DNA of 64,000 nt from Pseudothauera hydrothermalis (lineage in GTDB: Bacteria > Pseudomonadota > Gammaproteobacteria > Burkholderiales > Rhodocyclaceae), in contig NZ_CP029331.1 of the NCBI RefSeq assembly GCF_003345255.1, positions 2,976,001-3,040,000 on the forward strand. Direction: 5' to 3'. Below are positions 46,943-58,034 of the stretch, piece by piece. The first letter of the stretch is position 1. Each line of letters opens with the position of its first letter. The position numbers and the translations under genes are program-made. Below the pieces are notes generated by a model. It did not search any database, had not been told where the DNA came from, and saw nothing but the letters and a program-made list of their open reading frames with translations.

Positions 46943-48046
46943 ATGCCTCTGCCCGTCTTCGATCCCGCTCAGTGCGACGCCCAGCTTGCCGAAAAAGTCG
47001 CCCGTTTCAAGGCCGACTTCGCCCCGCTCGGCCTGCCCGAGCCGGACGTGTTCAGCTCCCCGCCGCTTGGCTATCGCCTGCGCGCCGAGTTCCGTCTGTG
47101 GCACCACGGCGCACGCCTCGATTACGCGATGTTCGACGCCGAGCACCCCAAGCAGCCCATCCTGCTCGACGATTTCCCGCCGGCTGCTGAGCCGATTGCG
47201 CGCGCCATGCCGCGCCTGCGCGAGGCGCTCGACACCAACGAAGAACTCAAGCGGCGCATCTTCCAGGTGGAATTTCTCGCCACACTCTCCGGCGAGCTGA
47301 TGGTGAGCCTGATCTACCACCGCGAGCTGGGCCCGCAGTGGGAGGCGGCCGCGCGCGAACTGGCCGCCTCCCTGGGCGCGCAGATCATCGGCCGCAGCCG
47401 CGGGCAAAAGATCGTGCTGACGCGCGACTGGCTGCTGGAAGAATTCGAAGTCGACGGCCGCCGGCTGCGCTACCAGCAGATCGAAGGCAGCTTCACCCAG
47501 CCCAATGGCGAAGTAAACCGCAAGATGCTCGGCTGGGCGCGCGCGCAGGCTGCGCAGGCCGGTGGCGACTTGCTGGAGCTCTATTGCGGTAACGGCAACT
47601 TCACGCTGGCGCTGGCGCCGCTGTTCGGCCGCGTGCTGGCCACCGAACTGTCCAAATCCTCGGTGCGCGCCGCGCTCTACAACATCGAGGCCAACGGCGC
47701 CGACAACATCACCGTGGTGCGCATGTCGAGCGCGGAATTGGCCGACGCCATGGCCGGCGGACGCACCTACCGCCGCATGGCCGGCGTGGATCTGGCCGGC
47801 TACCGCTTCTCCACGCTTTTCGTGGACCCACCGCGCAGCGGTCTGGACCCGGCCACCGTCGAACTGGCCGCGGGTTTTGAGCGCATCCTCTATATCTCCT
47901 GCAACCCGGTCACGCTGCGCGACAACGTGCGAGCGCTTGCCGCCACCCACCGTATTGCCGCGGCCGCGGTGTTCGATCAGTTCCCCTATACTCACCACCT
48001 GGAATGCGGGTTGCTGCTCACCCGTCGCAGCGGCCAACCCGCCTGA
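46943..48046 (+). CDS. trmA: tRNA (uridine-54-C5)-methyltransferase TrmA
   Basis: A 367-aa SAM-dependent enzyme that makes ribothymidine at tRNA position 54. The start with SPPLGYRLRAEFRLWHHG, the QSFTQPN-type segment FTQPNGEVNRKML, the SAM motif LLELYCGNGNFTLALAP, VDPPRSGLDP and the catalytic Cys in LYISCNPVTL are all present. It follows trhP directly. Full length compared with E. coli TrmA. Confidence 0.97.
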   Translation: MPLPVFDPAQCDAQLAEKVARFKADFAPLGLPEPDVFSSPPLGYRLRAEFRLWHHGARLDYAMFDAEHPKQPILLDDFPPAAEPIARAMPRLREALDTNEELKRRIFQVEFLATLSGELMVSLIYHRELGPQWEAAARELAASLGAQIIGRSRGQKIVLTRDWLLEEFEVDGRRLRYQQIEGSFTQPNGEVNRKMLGWARAQAAQAGGDLLELYCGNGNFTLALAPLFGRVLATELSKSSVRAALYNIEANGADNITVVRMSSAELADAMAGGRTYRRMAGVDLAGYRFSTLFVDPPRSGLDPATVELAAGFERILYISCNPVTLRDNVRALAATHRIAAAAVFDQFPYTHHLECGLLLTRRSGQPA

Positions 48047-48124
48047 CCCGCCCGCGCTACGGCAACACCCGCACCCCGCCACCAGGCGCCTGTGGCAGCA
48101 ATGGCTTTTTTATCTGGATTGGTT

Positions 48125-49501
48125 ATGAATCACTCCAACACGCTGGAAGCAGATTGGCTCGAACTATTCGATAACGTGCCAGAGGCCACCCGCGGTGTGC
48201 TGCGCGAGGTGGTGCGTGCCCATAAAGAAAGCATGGCAGACGCTTTCTACGCACGCATGCTCGGCGACCCGGACGCGCACCCCTTTCTCACCCATGAAGC
48301 GGTGGAAACCCGCCTGCGCCATTCGATGCAGCGCTGGCTGGAAACACTGTTTTCCTGTACCGATCGCGCACAGTTCGCGGTCGCTATGGCAATCCAGCGT
48401 CATGTTGGCGAGGTGCACGCGCGCATCGATTTGCCGGTCAACATCGTCGCGCGCGGCGCCCGTGTGCTCAAAGCCGAAATCGCCCGTCACCTGCTTGCCG
48501 CCGGCCTGAGCGGCCAGGCGCTGATCGATGCGGTGCTCTATGCCGACAATCTGATGGATCTGGCCTTCGAGGAAATGAGCGCCGCCTATGTGGCCTCACA
48601 TGAGCATGTGGCGCGCATCGACGAAGCCTACCGGGCGTTTTCCTTCGGACAGAACCTGTCCTTGGAGCGGGAGCGTCAGCGCGCCGCGCTGCTGGACTGG
48701 GAAAACCGCTTCCTGCACGACATGATGACCGGCTCGGCCGGCGACCCCTTGCCCAGATTGACCGAATCCGCCTTCGGCCTGTGGCTGCATCACAAAGCCA
48801 CTGCCATCTTTGAAGGCGCGCCCGAATTACCCGCGATCCGCCAAGCCATCCGTACCATAGACGACGATCTGATCCCGCAGTGCCAGGCCAAGCTGGGCGG
48901 CCCGGAGCGGGATACGCAGCGCCGACTCACCAAGGCGGTGCTCTCTGAACTGGGCCAGCTCAAGTTCCTGCTCGGCACCCTGTTCGAGCGCTTCGTCGAG
49001 CTTGAATCCGGCAAAGATGCGCTCACCCAACTGCTCAACCGCCGCTTTCTGCCCGCCATCCTGAGCCGCGAGGCGGACATCAGCCGGCGCCAGCACAAAC
49101 CTTTTGCCCTGCTCCTGCTGGACGTGGATCATTTCAAACACATCAATGACCAACACGGGCACGAGGCGGGCGACCGGGTGCTGCAACACATCGCCAGCCT
49201 GATACTGGCCACCGTGCGCGCGGGCGATTTCGTGTTCCGTTATGGCGGCGAGGAGTTTTTGGCACTCTTGGTGGAAGTGGACCTGACACACGCGCTGCGA
49301 ATCGCAGAGAAACTGCGCAGCCGCATCGAAAGCGAAAACGTGCTGCTGCCCAATGGGGCGTCCTTGAAATTGACCGCCAGCATCGGCGTGGCCGTCCACG
49401 ACGGTCATCCGGACTATCAGCGCTTGATCAACCGTGCCGATGAGGCCCTCTACCGTGCCAAGCAACAAGGCCGTAACCGCTGCGTGGTGTCCGATGCCTG
49501 A
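48125..49501 (+). CDS. Globin-coupled diguanylate cyclase (DosC-like)
   Basis: A 458-aa cytoplasmic enzyme making cyclic-di-GMP. The N-terminal 160 residues look like a sensor globin: AIQRHVGEVHARIDLPVNIV resembles the proximal segment of DosC, so heme and oxygen sensing is inferred. A middle helical domain follows. The C-terminal GGDEF domain has DVDHFKHINDQHGHEAGD, RYGGEEF at residues 372-378 and the inhibitory site RAGD five residues earlier. It overlaps the next gene by 8 bases. Confidence 0.92.
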   Translation: MNHSNTLEADWLELFDNVPEATRGVLREVVRAHKESMADAFYARMLGDPDAHPFLTHEAVETRLRHSMQRWLETLFSCTDRAQFAVAMAIQRHVGEVHARIDLPVNIVARGARVLKAEIARHLLAAGLSGQALIDAVLYADNLMDLAFEEMSAAYVASHEHVARIDEAYRAFSFGQNLSLERERQRAALLDWENRFLHDMMTGSAGDPLPRLTESAFGLWLHHKATAIFEGAPELPAIRQAIRTIDDDLIPQCQAKLGGPERDTQRRLTKAVLSELGQLKFLLGTLFERFVELESGKDALTQLLNRRFLPAILSREADISRRQHKPFALLLLDVDHFKHINDQHGHEAGDRVLQHIASLILATVRAGDFVFRYGGEEFLALLVEVDLTHALRIAEKLRSRIESENVLLPNGASLKLTASIGVAVHDGHPDYQRLINRADEALYRAKQQGRNRCVVSDA

Positions 49502-49991
49502 ACGCCAGCCGGCGCTGTCCATCGTCCCCACCGAGCTGCGCCGCGGCGACCATGTCGCCGCCTTCCTGGCCTTGCTCGAGCATTACGCACGCGATCCGAT
49601 GGGTGGCGGCACAGGACTGGCCGACGAGGTCAAACGCGCCCTGCCGGCACGGCTGGCCAAGCACCCCGGCTTTGTCTCCTTTCTGGCTTTCGTGCAAGAC
49701 ACCCCGGTGGGGCTGATCAATTGTTTCGAGGGTTTTTCCACTTTTGCCGCGCGCCCGTTGCTCAACGTGCATGATCTGGCCGTGCTGGACGGCTACCGTG
49801 GCCGGGGCATCGGCCAAGCCTTGCTGGCAGCGGCCGAACAAGCGGCACGTCAGCGCGGCTGCTGCAAGCTCACCCTGGAAGTGCTCTCCAATAACCACCG
49901 CGCGCTGGCCGCCTACGCCCGCGCCGGCTTCGCCCCTTATCAGCTCGATCCCGCCGCCGGCCAGGCGCTGTTTTTGCAAAAGTTGCTGTAG
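49494..49991 (+). CDS. GNAT family N-acetyltransferase
   Basis: A 165-aa acetyltransferase. The acetyl-CoA site is [41 protein letters not shown] is motif B. It starts within the last codons of the diguanylate cyclase gene, so its translation is coupled to it. The acceptor is unknown. Confidence 0.9.
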   Translation: MPERQPALSIVPTELRRGDHVAAFLALLEHYARDPMGGGTGLADEVKRALPARLAKHPGFVSFLAFVQDTPVGLINCFEGFSTFAARPLLNVHDLAVLDGYRGRGIGQALLAAAEQAARQRGCCKLTLEVLSNNHRALAAYARAGFAPYQLDPAAGQALFLQKLL

Positions 49992-50097
49992 GCCGCAGCG
50001 CTGGCCAAACCGCACCGCAACACGCCAAGACCCGGCAGCAGGGTGTGTGCTGCGTTACAATGCAAGGCTTTGTTTTATCTGGACATCAGGATCCGCC

Positions 50098-51723
<1,626 letters not shown>

Positions 51724-51920
51724 ACGCAGTAGCGGATGGCTGCGGATATTTCCGGGGGGCACCGGACCAAGCGCTGTAGATGTTTTTTTAGCTTGGCTCG
51801 ATGAAATCGGTGGCACACCGACATCGCCTGCGCAGTCAGGCGGCATCGGCCACGGTCAAACGGCTGTAACGCAGACGGTGCAGATTCACGGCTTCCTTCG
51901 CGCACAGGAAGCCGCCCGCC

Positions 51921-52457
51921 ATGACGGCCCGCCACCCCGAATTGCCTTTCGTCTCGGTTTACCGCAAGACCGCTGCCGGCCGCGCCGAGCTTGACCGTCG
52001 CAGCGCCGGGCTGAGCCCGCGCCAGCGTCAATTGCTGGTACTGGTCGACGGCCGCCGCACTGAGGAGGAGCTGGCCGCACTGATCGGCGGCAGCGACGTG
52101 GTGGCCGAACTCCTCGCGGTGCTGCGCGCCAAGGGCTTGGTCGCAGACGCTGCGCAGGCCGAGGAGGCGTTCGGGCACACGACTGTCCAACCCACCCCGG
52201 CGGCGCCACCAGCCCAACATCCGGTGCTGCCGGATGAGCGGTTGGCTGCCATTCACCGGCTGATGAAGGACAGCGCCCGCCAACACCTGGGGCTGTTGGC
52301 GCGGGAACTGGATGCGGTCATCGAGCACGCTCGCTGCGCACGGACCCTGCAGGCCGCCGTGGCACGCTGGCATCTGGCCTTGCGCGATTCGCGCACCGGG
52401 CATGCAGAAGCGGACGCGCTGCTGGGCACGGTGCGTGCGCTGATCGACAGCGGTTGA
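51921..52457 (+). CDS. Conserved hypothetical protein
   Basis: A 178-aa soluble protein with no signal peptide. The first 75 residues (VSVYRKTAAGRAELDRRSAG, then LSPRQRQLLVLVDGRRTEEE) look like a small winged-helix-type module that begins several unrelated betaproteobacterial hypothetical proteins. A Pro/Ala linker (about 90-105) leads to a helical C-terminal half. It is convergent with the DUF47 gene, 8 bases between stops. No catalytic motif seen. Confidence 0.7.
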   Translation: MTARHPELPFVSVYRKTAAGRAELDRRSAGLSPRQRQLLVLVDGRRTEEELAALIGGSDVVAELLAVLRAKGLVADAAQAEEAFGHTTVQPTPAAPPAQHPVLPDERLAAIHRLMKDSARQHLGLLARELDAVIEHARCARTLQAAVARWHLALRDSRTGHAEADALLGTVRALIDSG

Positions 52458-52465
52458 GAGCTGCC

Positions 52466-53107
52466 TTACGCACTTTTCACCACGATGTCATGCAGCGTGT
52501 TGGCGCAATGCGCCATGCGGTCGGCGGCGTTGGACAGGTGGCGGTAGATTTCTCGGCGCTTGAACATGTTCAAATAATCGTCGCCCTGAAACAGATCGGC
52601 CAAGGCGCGGCGATAGCGCTTTTCCACCCGCCGTTCGGCCTTGCGCGCCAGGTCGGCGTCATCGGCGGCAGCCAGTGGAGCGATCTTGAGACGCGCAAAA
52701 CCGGATGCCAGCGCCAGTACGCCCTGGTGCAGGCAACGCGCCATGTCCAAGGTGTAGGCATCGGGGCTAACACCCAGCACGTCCATCTCATTGACCGTGC
52801 TCTTGCAGTAGTTCACCACCTCGTCCAGATCCATGATCGCGCGGTAGATGTCTTCACGATCGACCGGGGTGTAGAAAGCTTCGTTGAGCGTATGAATGTT
52901 GCGAACTTTGAGGCCATCGGCGGCGTGTTCGTCTTTTTTGATCTGCTTGGCGGTGGCCGGATCGGCGGTTTCCATGAAGCGCACCAATAGGGTCACGGTA
53001 TGTGCGACCTGGTCGGCCTGCTCGGCCAAAAGCTGGTAGAAGTCCGGTGCCTTGGGAAACACCCGCGCAAGAATGCGGTGGACGATGGACGGCGCAGACT
53101 CGCTCAT
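52466..53107 (-). CDS. DUF47/PhoU-like Pit accessory protein
   Basis: A 213-aa all-helical protein of the DUF47 family, related to PhoU. It shows FYQLLAEQADQVAHTVTLL and IKKDEHAADGLKVRNIHTLN, then TPVDREDIYRAIMDLDEVVN. These proteins partner low-affinity phosphate transporters; here pit is 11 bases upstream on the same strand. It probably regulates Pit activity. Confidence 0.93.
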   Translation of the reverse strand: MSESAPSIVHRILARVFPKAPDFYQLLAEQADQVAHTVTLLVRFMETADPATAKQIKKDEHAADGLKVRNIHTLNEAFYTPVDREDIYRAIMDLDEVVNYCKSTVNEMDVLGVSPDAYTLDMARCLHQGVLALASGFARLKIAPLAAADDADLARKAERRVEKRYRRALADLFQGDDYLNMFKRREIYRHLSNAADRMAHCANTLHDIVVKSA

Positions 53108-53118
53108 GGCAAAAACTC

Positions 53119-54156
53119 TCAATCGAACAGGGGTTGCAGCAATAGCAACAGCGCGGCGCCGGCCACAGCCGAGGCCGGGATGGTGATGGCCCAGGTGGCG
53201 ACGATTTCGCCCGCCTTGGACCAGCGCACCCGGCGCGGATGCTCCGCGGTGCCGATACCCATGATGGAGCTGGCCACCACGTGGCTGGTGGATACCGGCG
53301 CGCCAACCAGCGAGGCCGACAGGATGACCGCCGCCGAGGTGAGTTGAGAGTCCAGCGCGTGCAGCGGACGCACCTTGTACACCGCAAACCCCAGCGTGCG
53401 CACGATGCGCCAGCCGCCGGAAAGAATCCCCAGGGTCATCGCCGTGGCGCAGGCCAGCATCACCCACAGCGGCACCTCGAAGGCCGGGATGACCCCGCCG
53501 AGCACCAGCACCAAGGTGAGAATGCCCATACTCTTTTGCGCGTCATTGGCGCCGTGCGAAAAGGCCAGCCCTGCGGTGGTGATGAACTGCGCGCCGCGCA
53601 GACGGCGGTTCAGCGCCGGGCGCGCGGCGCGAAACAGCAGACCGAGCAGGCGGTGAATCAGGTAGCCGACCGCAAAACCCAGCAGCGGCGAGAGCAGCAG
53701 CGCCAGCACCACCTTGGCCACCCCGGTAAGCGGCCCGCCATCCAGCCAGGCGCCAAAGCCCCAAACCACGTGCGCCGGGCCGGCGGCGGCAATCACCGCG
53801 CCGGCCAGTCCGCCTACCAACGCATGCGAGGACGACGAAGGAACCCCCCACCACCAGGTCAGCAGGTTCCAGCCGATCGCGCCCAACAGACCGGCCAGCA
53901 ACACCCCCAGCGACAACTGCACCGGCAAGCCGTTCAAGTCCACGAAGCTGCCGATCGTGTTGGCCACCGCAGTGCCGCCCAGCACTGGCCCGAGGAACTC
54001 GAACACTGCGACCAGGGCCACGGCCTGCGCAGGGAGCATGGCCCTGGAAGCGATCACCGTCGCCACCACGTTGGCGGCGTCATGAAAACCGTTGGTGTAA
54101 TCGAAGGCCAGCACCGTGAGCACGGCGAGCACGGTGAGCACGAACTGCGCATCCAA
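53119..54156 (-). CDS. pit: Low-affinity inorganic phosphate transporter (Pit family)
   Basis: An inner-membrane metal-phosphate/H+ symporter of about 345 aa with two PHO4 repeats: FDYTNGFHDAANVVATVIASR at the start and FSHGANDAQKSMGILTLVLV in the second half are the family signatures. WWWGVPSSSSHALVGGLAGA follows the first repeat. The start is uncertain: TTG at 54156 gives the usual N-terminus with AGGA upstream; an ATG at 54222 would add 22 polar residues. It forms an operon with the DUF47 gene. Confidence 0.9.
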   Translation of the reverse strand: MDAQFVLTVLAVLTVLAFDYTNGFHDAANVVATVIASRAMLPAQAVALVAVFEFLGPVLGGTAVANTIGSFVDLNGLPVQLSLGVLLAGLLGAIGWNLLTWWWGVPSSSSHALVGGLAGAVIAAAGPAHVVWGFGAWLDGGPLTGVAKVVLALLLSPLLGFAVGYLIHRLLGLLFRAARPALNRRLRGAQFITTAGLAFSHGANDAQKSMGILTLVLVLGGVIPAFEVPLWVMLACATAMTLGILSGGWRIVRTLGFAVYKVRPLHALDSQLTSAAVILSASLVGAPVSTSHVVASSIMGIGTAEHPRRVRWSKAGEIVATWAITIPASAVAGAALLLLLQPLFD

Positions 54157-54334
54157 CGCTACGGGTGTCCTGTTGTTGAGGTCGGTTGCGCGATCATACG
54201 GCAGCGCCTTCGCTCGACGCATGCCGCACTGCCACATGAGCGCACCCGGATCCATCGGCTACAATCGCCCAACCGGGCGCAGCCCCCCCCGAGCCGACGC
54301 TGGCGCGTCGGCCCCAGCCAGGAATACCCAGTCC

Positions 54335-54718
54335 ATGATCGGCATCTTCCTCGTCACCCACGGCAGTCTGGGCGAAGCCCTCGTCCAGTGCGCCTGCCAT
54401 GTGCTGAACAAGCGCCCGCCCTACATCGTGCAACTGGGGGTCGCGGCCCAGGACGATCCGCTGGATCTGTTGCCGACCGCGCGTCAGATGCTCAGTTGGG
54501 CGGATGCCGGACGCGGCGTGCTGCTGCTCACCGACATCTATGGCGCCACACCGTCGAACATCGCCACCAAACTGCTCGAACCCGGCCGGGTCGAAGGCAT
54601 TGCCGGGGTGAATCTGCCGATGTTGCTGCGGGTGCTGACCTACCGTGAAAAAGACATGCACACCCTGGTCCAGCGCGCCATCTCCGGCGGCTGCGACGGC
54701 GTCTTGCATATGAAGTGA
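54335..54718 (+). CDS. PTS system mannose-type EIIA component
   Basis: A 127-aa soluble EIIA domain. The phosphorylated His is His9 in IFLVTHGSLGEAL; LLLTDIYGATPSNIA is the second conserved motif. It is the first gene of an EIIA-HPr-EI cluster with no EIIB or EIIC permease, so the phosphate chain probably serves regulation rather than sugar uptake. Confidence 0.93.
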   Translation: MIGIFLVTHGSLGEALVQCACHVLNKRPPYIVQLGVAAQDDPLDLLPTARQMLSWADAGRGVLLLTDIYGATPSNIATKLLEPGRVEGIAGVNLPMLLRVLTYREKDMHTLVQRAISGGCDGVLHMK

Positions 54719-54728
54719 GACCATCCCG

Positions 54729-54998
54729 ATGCCGAAAGCGCAAGCCCCAATCATCAACAAACTCGGTCTGCATGCACGCGCCTCGGCCAAGCTCACCCAG
54801 ACCGCAAGTGGTTTTGAGTCCGAGGTCTGGCTGGAGCGCAACGGCCGCCGGGTCAACGCCAAAAGCATCATGGGGGTGATGATGCTGGCAGCCGCGCGCG
54901 GCAGCACGGTGACCGTGGAGACCGCCGGACCGGATGCGGATGCGGCGCTCGCCGCCATCGTTGAGCTGATCGCCAACCGCTTTGGCGAGGAGGAGTAG
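54729..54998 (+). CDS. ptsH: Phosphocarrier protein HPr
   Basis: An 89-aa HPr with the catalytic His15 (NKLGLHARASAKL) and a Ser46 site (NAKSIMGVMML) matching the HprK target. It receives phosphate from EI and passes it to the EIIA encoded just upstream. It lies 10 bases after the EIIA gene and 3 bases before ptsI. Confidence 0.96.
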   Translation: MPKAQAPIINKLGLHARASAKLTQTASGFESEVWLERNGRRVNAKSIMGVMMLAAARGSTVTVETAGPDADAALAAIVELIANRFGEEE

Positions 54999-55001
54999 GC
55001 G

Positions 55002-56753
55002 ATGGCCTTCACCATTCACGGCCTGGCGGTTTCCCAGGGCATTGCCATCGGCCATGCCCATCTGGTGTCGCACGCGCTGCTGGAAGTCAACCACTACCAT
55101 GTCGCCGAGAAATACCTGAACGAGGAGCTCTACCGCCTCGATGACGCGGTGGCCACGGTGCGCGGCGAACTGATGGGGCTGAAAGCGGCCGCCGCCACCG
55201 GCCAGGCGCATACCGAGGTGGGCGCCTTCGTCGATTTGCAGATCATGTTGCTGGCCGACCCGATGCTGGTCGACGCCGCCCGCAAACTGGTTGCCGAGCG
55301 GCGCTGCAACGCCGAATGGGCACTGGTGCAGCAGATGGAGCTGCTGGTCGAACAATTCCAGGCCATCGAAGACCCTTATCTGCGCGAACGCCAGGCCGAC
55401 GTGGTGCAGGTGGTCGAACGCCTGGTCAAGGTGCTGCTCGGCCACCCCGCCCACCTGCCGGCCAAGCGCCGCGACGGTCTGGGCACCATCATCGTCGCTC
55501 ATGATCTGTCGCCGGCCGATACCATCGGTTTCCGCGACCACAACATCGCCGGCTTCGTCACCGACGCGGGCGGTCCCACCAGCCATACCGCCATCGTCGC
55601 CCGCAGCCTGGCCATCCCGGCAGTGGTGGGCGTGCATCGGATCCGCGATCTGGTCGAAGACGACGAACTGCTGATCGTCGACGGCACCCGCGGCGTGGTC
55701 ATCGTCGGCCCGGACGAGCAAATCGTCGAAGAGTACCGGCTGCGTCGCACCGAACTGGAGCTGGAGCGCTCCAAGCTCAAGCGTCTGAAAGACGCCCGCG
55801 CGACCACCCTGGATGGCGAAGACGTCAACCTGCTGGTGAATATCGAAGGGCCCAAGGACATCGGCGCGGCCCGCGCGGTCAATGCCGACGGTGTGGGCCT
55901 GTACCGTACCGAGTTTCTGTTCATCGGCCGCGACAGCCTGCCGGACGAAGACGAGCAGTACGAGGCCTACCGCAGCGTGCTCAAGGCCATGGGCAAGCGC
56001 CCGGTCACCATCCGCACCTTCGATGTGGGCGCAGACAAGGCGCTCAACGGTGTCGCCCGCCCCGAGCCAAATCCGGCGCTGGGCCTGCGCGCAGTGCGCT
56101 ATTCGCTGGCCGAACCCAAGATGTTCCTCACCCAACTGCGCGCGCTGCTGCGCGCCTCGGTGCATGGCCGGCTGCGCATCATGATCCCGATGCTGGCGCA
56201 TGCGCACGAGATCGACCAGACGCTGATGCTGATCGACAAAGCGCGCGCCGAGCTGCGCGCCGAGCGCATCAAGTTCGACGAAGGCGTACAGATCGGCGGC
56301 ATGATCGAGGTGCCGGCCGCTGCGCTGGCGCTGGGTATGTTCATCCGCCGGTTGTCCTTTCTGTCCATCGGCACCAACGACCTGATCCAATACACTTTGG
56401 CCATCGACCGCTCCAACGAGGCGGTGGCGCCGCTCTATGACCCGCTGCATCCCGCGGTGCTCAAGCTCATCGGCGCCACCATCCAGGCCGGCGCGCGTTT
56501 CGGCCTGCCGGTGTCGGTGTGCGGCGAGATGGCCGGCGATCCGGCCTACACCCTGCTGCTCCTGGGCATGGGACTGCGCAATTTCTCCATGCATCCGTCC
56601 AACGTGCTGGAGATCAAACAGCAGGTGCTGCGCGCCGATCTCGGCGAACTCGCCCCCAAAGTGCAGCGCATCCTCAAAATGGACGAGCAGGCCCGGGTCC
56701 GCGAGGCGGTGGAGCGCTTGGCCGCCGCTGCGGCAAAACCACTGTCCGTTTGA
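55002..56753 (+). CDS. ptsI: Phosphoenolpyruvate-protein phosphotransferase (PTS enzyme I)
   Basis: A 583-aa enzyme I, full length. It takes phosphate from PEP onto His195 in TDAGGPTSHTAIVARS and passes it to HPr. The C-terminal PEP-binding barrel shows GVGLYRTEFLFIGR, EPNPALGLRAVRYSL and the Cys in PVSVCGEMAGDP. Its stop codon overlaps the -35 box of the metX promoter. Confidence 0.97.
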   Translation: MAFTIHGLAVSQGIAIGHAHLVSHALLEVNHYHVAEKYLNEELYRLDDAVATVRGELMGLKAAAATGQAHTEVGAFVDLQIMLLADPMLVDAARKLVAERRCNAEWALVQQMELLVEQFQAIEDPYLRERQADVVQVVERLVKVLLGHPAHLPAKRRDGLGTIIVAHDLSPADTIGFRDHNIAGFVTDAGGPTSHTAIVARSLAIPAVVGVHRIRDLVEDDELLIVDGTRGVVIVGPDEQIVEEYRLRRTELELERSKLKRLKDARATTLDGEDVNLLVNIEGPKDIGAARAVNADGVGLYRTEFLFIGRDSLPDEDEQYEAYRSVLKAMGKRPVTIRTFDVGADKALNGVARPEPNPALGLRAVRYSLAEPKMFLTQLRALLRASVHGRLRIMIPMLAHAHEIDQTLMLIDKARAELRAERIKFDEGVQIGGMIEVPAAALALGMFIRRLSFLSIGTNDLIQYTLAIDRSNEAVAPLYDPLHPAVLKLIGATIQAGARFGLPVSVCGEMAGDPAYTLLLLGMGLRNFSMHPSNVLEIKQQVLRADLGELAPKVQRILKMDEQARVREAVERLAAAAAKPLSV

Positions 56754-56778
56754 CAATTTCCCGCACTCAGGCTAACTT
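56750..56778 (+). promoter_or_regulatory. Sigma-70 promoter for metX-metW
   Basis: TTGACA (56750-56755), a perfect -35, is 17 bases before TAACTT (56773-56778). Transcription would start near 56785, just before the SAM-II aptamer. The -35 box overlaps the ptsI stop. Confidence 0.65.
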
Positions 56779-56788
56779 GCCGCCACTT

Positions 56789-56845
56789 TCAGCGCCGATT
56801 TGATACACAGCTTGCGGGCGCTCAACAAATCCGGCTAAAGCGAGG
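56789..56845 (+). promoter_or_regulatory. SAM-II riboswitch upstream of metX
   Basis: The leader has the SAM-II layout: GCGCCGATTT, a variable loop, CTTGC, GGCGC (pairing with the first GCGCC), AAAT, then GGCTAAAG. This is the H-type pseudoknot with the conserved GATTT and GCTAAA blocks. SAM binding should repress the following homoserine acyltransferase gene. An intrinsic terminator follows after 2 bases, suggesting transcription control, whereas many SAM-II elements act on translation. Confidence 0.88.
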
Positions 56846-56847
56846 GC

Positions 56848-56886
56848 AACCCAGTCCGCGTCTGTAGCCGGCTGGGTTTTTTGTTT
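56848..56886 (+). terminator. Intrinsic terminator of the metX riboswitch
   Basis: AACCCAG (56848-56854) pairs with CTGGGTT (56872-56878), followed by a T-rich tract TTTTTTGTTTT. It lies between the SAM-II aptamer and metX with only 14 bases left to the ATG, so it should act as a conditional attenuator. It could also end read-through from ptsI. Confidence 0.85.
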
Positions 56887-56900
56887 TCCGCCTCGACATC

Positions 56901-58034
56901 ATGATCCAACCCCAATCCGTCGGTATCGTCGTGCCCCAGCGGGCGCGTTTCACCGACCCGCTACCACTGAAAAGCGGCGAGCGGCTCGACGACTACGAAC
57001 TGGTCTATGAAACCTACGGCTCGCTCAACGCCGCGCGCGACAACGCGGTGCTGGTCTGCCATGCGCTGTCCGGTTCCCACCATGTGGCCGGGGTCTATGC
57101 CAATGATCCGGCCAGCACCGGCTGGTGGGACAACTTGGTCGGCCCCGGCAAGCCGCTGGACACACGCAAGTTTTTTGTCATCGGGGTCAATAACCTCGGT
57201 GGGTGCTACGGCAGCAGCGGCCCCAATGCGATCAACCCCGCCACCGGCAAGCGCTGGGGCGCGGATTTTCCCTTCGTGACCGTGGAAGATTGGGTCAATG
57301 CGCAGGCCCGTCTGATCGACCGTCTTGGCATCGAGCGACTGGCTGCGGTCATTGGCGGCAGCCTGGGCGGCATGCAGGCACTGTCCTGGACACTGCAATA
57401 CCCCGAGCGGGTGCGCCATGCCGCAGTGATCGCCTCCGCGCCCAAGCTCACCGCGCAGAACATTGCTTTCAACGAGGTCGCCCGCCAGGCCATTCTCAGC
57501 GACCCGGATTTTCACGGCGGGCATTACTACGAACATGGCGTGGTGCCCGCGCGTGGCTTGAAGCTGGCGCGGATGGTCGGCCATATCACCTATCTGTCCG
57601 ACGATGCCATGGCGGAAAAATTCGGCCGCAGCCTGCGCCACGGCAAAACGCTGTACAGCTTCGACGTGGAGTTCGAGATCGAATCTTACCTGCGCTACCA
57701 GGGAGATAAATTCGCCGGTTATTTCGACGCCAACACTTATCTTTTGACCACCAAGGCGCTCGATTACTACGACCCTGCCTTCGAACACGGCGGCAATCTA
57801 TCCGCGGCGCTCGCGCGCGCCACCGCCGAATTCCTGGTGGTGTCGTTTACCACCGACTGGCGCTTTTCGCCCGCGCGCTCGCGCGAGATCGTCTATGCCC
57901 TGTTGCACAACCGGCGACCGGTGAGTTATGCGGAAATCGATTGCGCAGCCGGCCATGACTCCTTTTTGCTGGACGATCCGCAGTACCACGCGGTGCTCGG
58001 TGCCTGGTTCGACCGTATCGAGGTACGCCCATGA
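56901..58034 (+). CDS. metX: Homoserine O-acyltransferase MetX
   Basis: A 377-aa alpha/beta-hydrolase that acylates homoserine, the first committed step to methionine. The nucleophile is Ser154 in [14 protein letters not shown]; other marks are [27 protein letters not shown] and the late His region [14 protein letters not shown]. Betaproteobacterial members often use succinyl-CoA (MetXS); sequence alone does not settle acetyl versus succinyl. It overlaps metW (ATGA) and is under the SAM-II riboswitch. Confidence 0.96.
   Translation: MIQPQSVGIVVPQRARFTDPLPLKSGERLDDYELVYETYGSLNAARDNAVLVCHALSGSHHVAGVYANDPASTGWWDNLVGPGKPLDTRKFFVIGVNNLGGCYGSSGPNAINPATGKRWGADFPFVTVEDWVNAQARLIDRLGIERLAAVIGGSLGGMQALSWTLQYPERVRHAAVIASAPKLTAQNIAFNEVARQAILSDPDFHGGHYYEHGVVPARGLKLARMVGHITYLSDDAMAEKFGRSLRHGKTLYSFDVEFEIESYLRYQGDKFAGYFDANTYLLTTKALDYYDPAFEHGGNLSAALARATAEFLVVSFTTDWRFSPARSREIVYALLHNRRPVSYAEIDCAAGHDSFLLDDPQYHAVLGAWFDRIEVRP

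Noticed and set aside
51724-51920. Terminator or small RNA after ybiT
   Set aside because: A T-run near 51782 is not preceded by a convincing stem; nothing else could be supported.
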